20,300 bases of DNA. Origin: Alphaproteobacteria bacterium (GTDB lineage Bacteria > Pseudomonadota > Alphaproteobacteria > DAOWDM01). The position numbers and the translations under genes are program-made. The stretch covers positions 1 through 20,300 of the forward strand of contig DAOWDM010000233.1 in assembly GCA_030639035.1 (NCBI GenBank), given 5' to 3'. Shown one piece after another: positions 14,804 through 20,300 of the stretch. Under the pieces are notes generated by a model. It was not told where the DNA came from. It worked only from the letters and a program-made list of their open reading frames with translations, and made no database searches. The stretch's first letter is position 1; every line of letters begins with the position of its first letter.

Positions 14804-15850
14804 TTAGTTCTGTTTGTTACTCATAGCGGCTTTAATCCTAGCTTGAGCGTTTGCGATTTTTGTGTCATCGGCAGCTTTTTTTCTGTATTTTTTAGCGGTT
14901 TTCTCGCTTGAAAATTTTGTTCCTTCAAAATTTATTCCTGTAAAGTTAGCACCATCAAGGTTTGCTCCAAATTCAATGTCAGCTCCTTTAAGGTCTGCCC
15001 TTGTAAGGTTTGCTTTTTCAAGGATTGCTAGATCAAGGATTGATTCTGTAAGGTTAGCTTCTATAAGGTTTGCACTTTCAAGATTTGCCAACTTAAGAAT
15101 TGCTCCTTTAAGATTTGTTCCTTCAAGGTTCGCTCCTTTAAGATTTGCTTCTGTAAAGTCAGTTCCTTCAAGGTTAATACCTTTAAGATTTATTCCTTCA
15201 AGGTTAGCACTTTCTAGGTCTAAAATATCAGTTTTAACGCCTGCTTTAATGGCAAGTTCAAGGCATTCCTTAATGTTTTTTGCTTCTTTTGACTTGAACA
15301 TAATTTTTCCAAATACATTTTTTAGTTCAATCGTTTTTTGATTAGTAGCTTTTTTTCTGCATTCTTGAGCAATTTTCTCACTTGAAAATTTTGCACCTTC
15401 AAGGTTTACTTTTGTAAAAGATGTATCTGTAAGGTCTGCACCTTCAAAATTTACTCCTTTGAGGTCAACATTTTCAAATGTTACTCCTTTAAGGTTAGCT
15501 CCTTTAAAATTTGTGCCATCAAGATTGACTCCTGTACGGTGTTTCCCTTGAAAAATTTCACCTATAAAGCTAATGCCTTCAAGGTTTGCTTTTGTAAAGT
15601 TAGTTCCTTCAAGGTTGGCACGTTCAAGTCTTGCTCCTTTAAGGTTAGTTTTCTCAAAATTTGCTCCTCTAAGGTTTAATCCAGCAAGATCAACCCCTGA
15701 AAGGTTTTTCCCATGAAAATCTGCCCTTATAAAGTTCATTCTTCTTACAATAGCATGCTCAATACATTCTTTGATGTTGCTTGCTTTTGCTTCAAAAAGA
15801 ACGTTTCCATCAACATTCTTTACTCTATAAGTTTTTCTGAATAATCCCAT
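14804..15850 (-). CDS. Pentapeptide-repeat protein made of two copies of one module
   Basis: Predicted right-handed beta-helix protein of 348 residues, dominated by A(N/D)LxG-type pentapeptides. Counting from the chosen Met, each half starts with a non-repeat cap (TYRVKNVDGNVLFEA..NIKECIEHAI and TIELKNVFGKIMFKS..NIKECLELAI), continues with a run of pentapeptides, and ends with a tail of the type EGxKFSSEKxAxxxRKKA. So the protein is a tandem duplication of a cap-helix-tail unit of about 160 residues. The ATG at 15850 has AGAAAGG eight bases upstream; a GTG nine codons earlier lacks such a site. No signal peptide is seen, so it is probably cytoplasmic. Function is unknown; some family members mimic DNA and bind gyrase. 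Confidence 0.85.
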   Translation of the reverse strand: MGLFRKTYRVKNVDGNVLFEAKASNIKECIEHAIVRRMNFIRADFHGKNLSGVDLAGLNLRGANFEKTNLKGARLERANLEGTNFTKANLEGISFIGEIFQGKHRTGVNLDGTNFKGANLKGVTFENVDLKGVNFEGADLTDTSFTKVNLEGAKFSSEKIAQECRKKATNQKTIELKNVFGKIMFKSKEAKNIKECLELAIKAGVKTDILDLESANLEGINLKGINLEGTDFTEANLKGANLEGTNLKGAILKLANLESANLIEANLTESILDLAILEKANLTRADLKGADIEFGANLDGANFTGINFEGTKFSSEKTAKKYRKKAADDTKIANAQARIKAAMSNKQN

Positions 15851-15881
15851 GACTTTTGCCTTTCTTTTATCAAACACTAAA

Positions 15882-15910
15882 ATAGTATACCGAGCTTTTG
15901 TCTAAGTCAA
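15882..15910 (-). promoter_or_regulatory. Promoter of the pentapeptide gene, overlapping the lipB stop
   Basis: On the minus strand TTGACT (complement of 15905-15910) is followed by TATACT (15884-15889, spacer 15) or, two bases on, TACTAT (15882-15887, spacer 17). The -35 contains the TGA stop codon of lipB. A short leader leads to the ATG at 15850. Confidence 0.5.
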
Positions 15911-16536
15911 TATTTTTCAAACACTTCATAAAAAGTTTTTTTCAACACTTCGTCAAATTCTTTTATAGAAACGGATATTCCAAGTTTTTTCATGCTTGTT
16001 ACGCCGTGGTTTTGGATTCCGCAGGGGATAATTCCCTTGAAGTGGTCTAGGTTTGGGGAGACGTTTATGGCGATTCCGTGATAGGTTATTCCGTGACGGA
16101 CTCTGACTCCTATTGCTGCAATTTTGTTTTCAGTGCCGTTTTGCTCTGCAACCCAGATTCCTACACGACCTTTGCGTCTTTCTCCGTTAATATTGAAAGC
16201 ACCAAGAGTTCGTATAATCCATTCTTCAAGGTTTTCTATATAAAGGCGGATATTTTTGCCTCGTTTGGTTAAATCAAGCATTGTGTAGGCAATTCTTTGT
16301 CCAATTCCATGGTAAGTATATTGTCCTCCTCGACCGCTGTTATAAACAGGAAAACGGCAGGATTCCAACAAGTCTTCAGGTTTTGCACTTGTTCCTGCTG
16401 TATATATTGGAGTGTGTTCCAGCAGCCATATAAGCTCATCAGCATTGTTGTCATGTATTGCTTTTACACGGCTTTCCATTGCTTCAATAGCATAAGGATA
16501 TTCGACATATTCAGAGCTTGTTAGCCATTCAATCAT
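15907..16536 (-). CDS. lipB: Octanoyl-[acyl carrier protein]:protein octanoyltransferase LipB
   Basis: Transfers octanoate from acyl carrier protein to lipoyl domains, the first step of lipoate synthesis, in the cytoplasm. Length 209. The signature RGGQYTYHGIGQ (69-80) is present, with Ile where most LipB proteins have Pro (GPGQ). Lys138 (ENKIAAIGVRVRHG) and Cys172 (GIIPCGI) form the catalytic dyad. HTPIYTAGTSA (41-51) is also typical. The start ATG has only a weak GGA upstream. No lipA is next to it; it lies divergent from tRNA-Leu. Confidence 0.96.
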   Translation of the reverse strand: MIEWLTSSEYVEYPYAIEAMESRVKAIHDNNADELIWLLEHTPIYTAGTSAKPEDLLESCRFPVYNSGRGGQYTYHGIGQRIAYTMLDLTKRGKNIRLYIENLEEWIIRTLGAFNINGERRKGRVGIWVAEQNGTENKIAAIGVRVRHGITYHGIAINVSPNLDHFKGIIPCGIQNHGVTSMKKLGISVSIKEFDEVLKKTFYEVFEKY

Positions 16537-16576
16537 AGTTTTTCCATTTATTTTTAATAAACTATATAACAGACAC

Positions 16577-16607
16577 TTGAATTATTTGGAATGGTTTGCT
16601 ATTTAAT
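16577..16607 (+). promoter_or_regulatory. Candidate promoter for tRNA-Leu
   Basis: TTGAAT (16577-16582) and TTTAAT (16602-16607, spacer 19), or TATTTA (16600-16605, spacer 17), lie just upstream of the tRNA. The only gap available between lipB and the tRNA is 87 bases, so promoters for both directions must be packed here. The match is modest. Confidence 0.35.
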
Positions 16608-16623
16608 CACTACTGATTCATGT

Positions 16624-16711
16624 GCGGTCGTGGCGGAATTGGTAGACGCGCAGCGTTGAGGTCGCTGTGGGATAGTATCCCGTGGAAGTTCGAGTCTTCT
16701 CGACCGCACCA
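16624..16711 (+). tRNA. tRNA-Leu (anticodon GAG)
   Basis: An 88-base cloverleaf. The acceptor arms GCGGTCG (16624-16630) and CGACCGC (16701-16707) pair fully, followed by A73 and an encoded CCA (16709-16711). The D arm includes AATTGGTAGACGCG. The anticodon stem CAGCG/CGCTG encloses TTGAGGT, giving anticodon GAG at 16658-16660, which reads CUC and CUU. A long variable arm (GGGATAGTATCCC) marks it as class II, as expected for leucine. The T arm is GGAAG-TTCGAGT-CTTCT. Confidence 0.97.
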
Positions 16712-16724
16712 TTTATGTAAAAAC

Positions 16725-16757
16725 AGAGTTGCAGATATATCGGCAGCTCTTTTTTTT
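16725..16757 (+). terminator. Intrinsic terminator after tRNA-Leu
   Basis: AGAGTTGC (16725-16732) pairs with GCAGCTCT (16743-16750), with one G-T, around a loop containing the self-complementary GATATATC, and runs into seven further T (16751-16757). It lies 14 bases after the tRNA CCA and 22 bases before mgtE. Confidence 0.85.
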
Positions 16758-16778
16758 AAAAGATTTTAGAGGTCAAGC

Positions 16779-18164
16779 ATGTCGGAGCAAGTCTGTAACA
16801 GCGATGAGCAGAATCGTGAAGGCTCATTAGGGCTAACTCATGAAACTATCAGTGAAGTTGTTGATGCTCTTTATAGCGACAATGAGCAGGTTGTTCGTGA
16901 ATCTGTTTTATCTATGCATCACTCTGAACAGGCTGACCTGATTGAACATCTTAATCAGGAAGAAAGACGCAAGCTTCTTGTGGTCATTGGAACGCATTTT
17001 GACCCAGAAATTCTGCCAGAACTTGATGAAGTTGTTTATGACGAAATAGTTGGTGAGCTTGGCTTTGACAATCTGGCAGCCGCAGTTGAAGAATTAGATT
17101 CTGATGATGCTGTAAGTCTTATTGAACAGCTTGAAGAAGATGCACAGGGCAAAGTTTTAAAAGCTTTGTCGTCTGAAGACAGAGCATTTATTGAGCAAGG
17201 GCTGTCATATCCAGAAGATTCTGCTGGACGTTTAATGCAGCGTGAAGTGGTAGTTGCTCCTAGTCATTGGACAGTAAGGGAGACAATAGATTTTTTGTGT
17301 GAATCTACAGAACTTCCTGATTATTTTTATGATGTTTTTGTCGTTAATCCGAAATTTCAGCCTATAGGGCGAATTGATACATGTACTTTGCTGACTGCGG
17401 ATAGGACAGCTTTTATTTCAGATATTATGAAAAGCGATATTCATCCATTGCCAGCCACTATGGATCAGGAAGAAGTAGCTTTTCTGTTTCGTCAAATGGA
17501 TTGGATAACAGCCATGGTTGTTGATGAGACAGGGCGGTTGCTTGGAGCAATAACTATTGATGACGTTGTTGATGTTATTGATGAAGAGGCTTCTGATGAT
17601 ATGCTTAGTCTTGCAGGTGTCGGCGAAAGTGATTTGTATCGTGATGTGATTAATACATCACGTGTGCGTTTTTCATGGCTGTTTTTGAATCTTGGAGCTG
17701 CTCTGATTGCTTCTTCTGTCGTTGGGTTGTTTGAGCATACTCTTGAAAAAGTAATAGCTCTTGCTATTTTGATGCCTGTAGTTGCTTCTATGGGGGGAAA
17801 TGCTGGACATCAGACTCTAGCTGTTGTGGTGCGAGCTTTGGCTATGAAAGAGCTGACAGCTGGTAATGCTTTGAGAATTGTAGGAAAGGAAGCTCTGGTA
17901 GGCTGTCTTAATGGTTTTCTTTTTGCTTTGCTGGCAGGTTCTGTGGTTTGCTGGTGGTTTGACAATATGAATCTTGGGCTTGTTATAGGTCTTGCTATGA
18001 TAATAAATCTTTTTCTAGCTGGTTTGGCTGGGATTGTAATTCCACTTACTCTTTCCAATCTAAAAATAGACCCAGCTGTTTCTTCTGGCGTTTTTCTGAC
18101 TGCAATTACTGATGTAGCTGGTTTTTTTGTGTTTCTTGGGCTTGCATCATTGCTTCTTTTATAA
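16779..18164 (+). CDS. mgtE: Magnesium channel/transporter MgtE
   Basis: Inner-membrane Mg2+ channel, 461 residues. The cytoplasmic N-domain (about 20-145) is acidic and helical, the CBS-domain pair lies at about 150-270 (RLMQREVVVAP, IGRIDTCTLL, GAITIDDVVDVID), and five membrane helices follow from about 300. The conserved MGGNAGHQT (338-346) and the pore motif TAITDVAGFF with Asp445 are present. AGAGGT precedes the ATG. The start is 21 bases after the tRNA terminator and no Mg2+ riboswitch-sized leader exists; regulation by Mg2+ is probably by the CBS/N-domain gate, as known for the family. Confidence 0.96.
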   Translation: MSEQVCNSDEQNREGSLGLTHETISEVVDALYSDNEQVVRESVLSMHHSEQADLIEHLNQEERRKLLVVIGTHFDPEILPELDEVVYDEIVGELGFDNLAAAVEELDSDDAVSLIEQLEEDAQGKVLKALSSEDRAFIEQGLSYPEDSAGRLMQREVVVAPSHWTVRETIDFLCESTELPDYFYDVFVVNPKFQPIGRIDTCTLLTADRTAFISDIMKSDIHPLPATMDQEEVAFLFRQMDWITAMVVDETGRLLGAITIDDVVDVIDEEASDDMLSLAGVGESDLYRDVINTSRVRFSWLFLNLGAALIASSVVGLFEHTLEKVIALAILMPVVASMGGNAGHQTLAVVVRALAMKELTAGNALRIVGKEALVGCLNGFLFALLAGSVVCWWFDNMNLGLVIGLAMIINLFLAGLAGIVIPLTLSNLKIDPAVSSGVFLTAITDVAGFFVFLGLASLLLL

Positions 18165-18172
18165 GAAGCTTT
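18152..18172 (+). terminator. Possible weak terminator at the end of mgtE
   Basis: GCTTCTT (18152-18158) and AAGAAGC (18163-18169) form a perfect seven-base stem with a TTAT loop, overlapping the mgtE stop codon, followed by only three T. The short T-run makes termination uncertain. Confidence 0.35.
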
Positions 18173-18200
18173 AGAAAAACACTCTTTATTAAAGATTTGT

Positions 18201-18206
18201 TATAAT
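18201..18206 (+). promoter_or_regulatory. Consensus -10 box upstream of the response regulator
   Basis: A perfect TATAAT lies 44 bases before the response-regulator start. No good -35 is visible at 16-18 bases upstream, so it may depend on an activator or on another sigma factor. The upstream mgtE hairpin makes a separate promoter plausible. Confidence 0.4.
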
Positions 18207-18249
18207 GTTTTTGCTTTTATATGATTTAAAGTAAATGAAAGGTTTTTGA

Positions 18250-18810
18250 ATGGCTGGTTACGACATATCAAAACTTAAGTTCCTTATTGTAGATGACAAC
18301 AAAGGTATGCGTAAGCTGGTAAAAGTTATTCTTAAAGCTTTTAACGTGAAAAACATTATTGAGTTGGAAACTTGTGAAGGAGCGTTAAATGAAATACGAT
18401 TGTTTAAGCCTGATATTATTATTTGTGATTGGGAAATGAAGCCTATTAACGGAATTAGTTTTGTAAAAAAGATAAGAACTTCTAATAAAAGTTTTGATAA
18501 ATTTATTCCTATAATTATGCTTACTGGATACAGTGAAAGAAAACGAGTGATTGAAGCTCGTGATGTTGGAATATCAGAATATCTTGTAAAACCTATTTCT
18601 TCGAAGGGGCTTTTTTCTAGAATTCGTTCGATAATTGAAAATCCTCGTGTTTTTGTTAAAACCAAAGATTATTTTGGTCCTGATCGTCGTCGCAAGCAGA
18701 TGTGGTTCAAAGGTGAAGACCGTCGTCATAATAAATCGAAAGATATTAAGGCTGTGGCAAAGGCAAGGGCGAAGATAATAGAAAAAGAAAAGAAGAAAAT
18801 AACAGGATAA
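18250..18810 (+). CDS. Single-domain response regulator with basic FGPDRRR tail
   Basis: CheY-like receiver protein, 186 residues. The REC domain (about 9-130) has the acidic pair Asp15/Asp16 (LIVDDN), phospho-acceptor Asp60 (IIICDWEM), Thr92 (MLTGYS) and Lys114 (YLVKP). No DNA-binding or enzymatic output domain follows. Instead there is a conserved-looking FGPDRRRKQMWFKGEDRRH segment (142-160) and a lysine-rich helix. GAAAGG at 18237-18242 is well placed before the ATG. It is paired with the Hpt gene 69 bases downstream, which suggests a phosphorelay. The tail motif is familiar to me from alphaproteobacterial response regulators; its role is unknown to me. Confidence 0.9.
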   Translation: MAGYDISKLKFLIVDDNKGMRKLVKVILKAFNVKNIIELETCEGALNEIRLFKPDIIICDWEMKPINGISFVKKIRTSNKSFDKFIPIIMLTGYSERKRVIEARDVGISEYLVKPISSKGLFSRIRSIIENPRVFVKTKDYFGPDRRRKQMWFKGEDRRHNKSKDIKAVAKARAKIIEKEKKKITG

Positions 18811-18879
18811 AATATTTTAATATGCTGTAAAAACGTTTTTTAATTATGTGAGTTTTAATCTTACAAAGGTGACTTCGCT

Positions 18880-19383
18880 ATGAATGATAATATAGAACCA
18901 GAATTTATTAACCCTCCGCAAAACTTAAAATCTAAAGTTGATTTTAATGATAATGGAATTGATATGGCTGCTTTGGAAAAGGTGGAAGAAGGTATCAATA
19001 AAATTGTTGTGGAAAAACTTTCAGTAGATTACATGGAAACTGCTGTAAAAGATGTTGAAAAATTACAAGCTTTATATAATGAGGCTAATTCATCTGATGA
19101 TAAGATTAAAGATAACTTCAAAAAAATGTTTGATGTTGTTCATGATATGAAAGGTCAGGGCGGTAGCTTTGGTTATGATCTTGTTTCTTCTCTTTGTGAT
19201 AGTTTTTGTCATGTACTTGAAAAAGTCGAGAATCCTAGTGTGAAACATCTTGTTCTGATAAAACTTCACATAGACGCTGTACAGTTCGTTCTCGCCAAAG
19301 AAATGACAGGTAAGGGAGGAAAAGATGGAGCTCAAATGCTGGAGGGCATCAAGGCCGTGGTTGCAAAGGTGTTGAAGAGTTAA
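18880..19383 (+). CDS. Hpt-domain histidine phosphotransfer protein
   Basis: Helical protein of 167 residues with the Hpt phosphorylation motif VVHDMKGQGGSFGYDLV, in which His88 is the expected phospho-acceptor and Lys91/Gly92 the conserved companions. About 50 residues precede the four-helix bundle and look disordered (asparagine- and proline-rich). No kinase domain, transmembrane segment or receiver is fused to it. AAAGGTGA at 18865-18872 lies 7 bases before the ATG. It is downstream of the response regulator and is its likely partner. The stop is 2 bases from that of the convergent glycosidase remnant. Confidence 0.87.
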   Translation: MNDNIEPEFINPPQNLKSKVDFNDNGIDMAALEKVEEGINKIVVEKLSVDYMETAVKDVEKLQALYNEANSSDDKIKDNFKKMFDVVHDMKGQGGSFGYDLVSSLCDSFCHVLEKVENPSVKHLVLIKLHIDAVQFVLAKEMTGKGGKDGAQMLEGIKAVVAKVLKS

Positions 19384-19385
19384 AA

Positions 19386-20300
19386 TTATTCTATTGGAGT
19401 CAGGCGTTCAAAATATTTATGGTTTTCAAGTCCCTCAATCATGATTCCGTCAAACCCTAAGTCTATGATTCCTTTGAAGTAATTTCCTATTATTTCAGTC
19501 CATGCTGGATTCCAGTATTCAGTAATTACTCCATTTAGATTGTTTTGATTAGGAGTTCTGAGCCATGACGGTCTGCCTATTTGCCAGCTTTCTTTCCAGT
19601 AATATCTGTTGTCTTCCGCTGTTGTTATATTTAATCTGGCTAGGACAATTCTTCTTGCTCCCAATTTTTTGTATTTAATAGATTTAACGTCTTTGGCTGT
19701 TAAAGATTTGTTTCCTTTGTGAAAAGCATCAATAATAACAATGTCGTGATTTGTATTCCCAAGAGCAAGAATCCACTCAGATTTACTAGGGAACTGTTTT
19801 GAATCTAGTGTTATAAGGATATTTTTAGCCTGTTTTAAAGAAGTGATGTTATTTGAGTTTTCACCGAATGGGCGTTCTTTTGGAATACTATCGAACTTTT
19901 TTTTCTTATCAGTATCTGCATAAGTTAGAATGTTGCTGCGAGCGGAAGTTATTATTGCTTTCTTGACTTCTTGTCTTGTTTCGCAGTGTTCGATTGCTAA
20001 AATTGGCAGACCATAATCTTTTAAATGCTGGCGTGTTTCTTTGTCGATTGAAGCTTTTCCACAGTAAAGACCGTCAACAATAACCGCATCAATATCCATA
20101 AGATAGCGACGCATAGGAGTTCCCATAACAGGAATCTCATCTTCTCCACTTTTTATAAAGCCTTTTTTATAAGCCTGATGAAGCTCTGAGAGCTGTATTT
20201 CCCATATTCCTTTTTTTGTAAGTTCAAGACCATTTCTAGCTATTATAATAAAATCCTCATTTTTACCTTTCGCATACTAATTTAGAATGCTAATAATATT
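19386..20300 (-). pseudogene. TM1410/GH114-like glycosidase gene, interrupted by an in-frame amber and cut by the window edge
   Basis: Similar to the MJ1477/TM1410 family (putative endo-alpha-1,4-polygalactosaminidases, TIM barrel). The longest ATG-started frame is 19386-20126, 246 residues, but the same frame codes for family-like sequence beyond it: YAKGKNEDFIIIARNGLEL, then a TAG (20277-20279), then NIISILN up to the edge. No ATG, GTG or TTG lies between the TAG and 20126, and the ATG there has no well-placed ribosome binding site. Reading in order: the C-terminal part of one barrel, then from about residue 95 the N-terminal part of a second, with IIDAFHKGN, AEDNRYYW (170-177), EYWNPAW (203-209) and GFDGIMIE (224-231). 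It stops soon after that motif, short of a full second domain. A sequencing error at the TAG would make it an intact tandem protein. Confidence 0.6.

Noticed and set aside
14862..15341. A 159-residue open frame on the plus strand, opposite the pentapeptide gene
   Set aside because: It arises from the 15-base periodicity of the pentapeptide gene read backwards; its repeats of FAxSRFAP type are the mirror of the real repeats, and it has no ribosome binding site.
14900..15730. Regular short repeats that look like a CRISPR or satellite array
   Set aside because: The period is 15 bases and in frame with pentapeptides; there are no unique spacers or constant direct repeats.
15851..15877. GTG start at 15877 for the pentapeptide protein
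   Set aside because: It is close to the promoter -10 and lacks a ribosome binding site, while the ATG at 15850 has AGAAAGG at 8 bases.
16712..16778. Magnesium riboswitch before mgtE
   Set aside because: The 67-base gap is filled by the tRNA terminator and is too short for a known Mg2+ riboswitch.
20219..20251. Short ATG frame (MRKVKMRILL) upstream of the glycosidase remnant as its true N-terminus
   Set aside because: It stops after ten residues in another frame, and the glycosidase frame itself carries family-like sequence over the same bases.
20277..20279. TAG read as a sense codon (code change)
   Set aside because: rplR, rplO, secY, rpsM, rpsK, rpoA, rplQ and acyP all end in TAG at the expected place.

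Overview
The window is a low-GC (A/T-ended codons throughout) chromosomal segment of what looks like an alphaproteobacterium. The evidence is the ribosomal order rplF-rplR-rpsE-rpmD-rplO-secY-adk-rpsM-rpsK-rpoA-rplQ with no rpmJ or rpsD, an ATP12-type F1 assembly chaperone, and the block rplQ-htrA-rarA-crcB-rluC-HAD phosphatase-ATP12. The low GC and small intergenic gaps would suit a host-associated lineage, but that is inference. The standard bacterial code applies: eight genes here end in TAG and five in TGA. No stretch above 300 bases lacks a gene.

Layout. (1) 1-6572, plus strand: the end of the spc operon, then secY and adk, then a clear internal sigma70-type promoter (3992-4019) driving rpsM-rpsK-rpoA-rplQ, closed by a strong terminator at 6544-6572. 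A long hairpin sits in the rpsK-rpoA gap. (2) 6592-14281, plus strand: a tightly packed housekeeping and envelope run of htrA/degQ protease, rarA, fluoride channel crcB, rluC, HAD phosphatase, asmA-like protein and ATP12. Most junctions are 4-base GTGA/ATGA overlaps. (3) 14282-16536: a decayed palindromic repeat, a small acylphosphatase gene, then on the minus strand a pentapeptide-repeat protein built from two copies of one module, and the octanoyltransferase lipB. (4) 16577-18164, plus strand: tRNA-Leu(GAG) with its terminator, then the magnesium channel mgtE. (5) 18201-19383, plus strand: a single-domain response regulator followed by an Hpt-domain protein, a two-gene phosphorelay with no kinase nearby. 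(6) 19386-20300, minus strand: part of a TM1410/GH114-like glycosidase gene, convergent with hpt by 2 bases and interrupted by an in-frame amber codon near the window edge.

Most of the window is conserved core genome. The accessory or least explained parts are the two-module pentapeptide protein, the REC-Hpt pair, the broken glycosidase gene, the rpoA leader hairpin and the palindromic repeat. I did not see a clear defence, mobile or otherwise unprecedented system.
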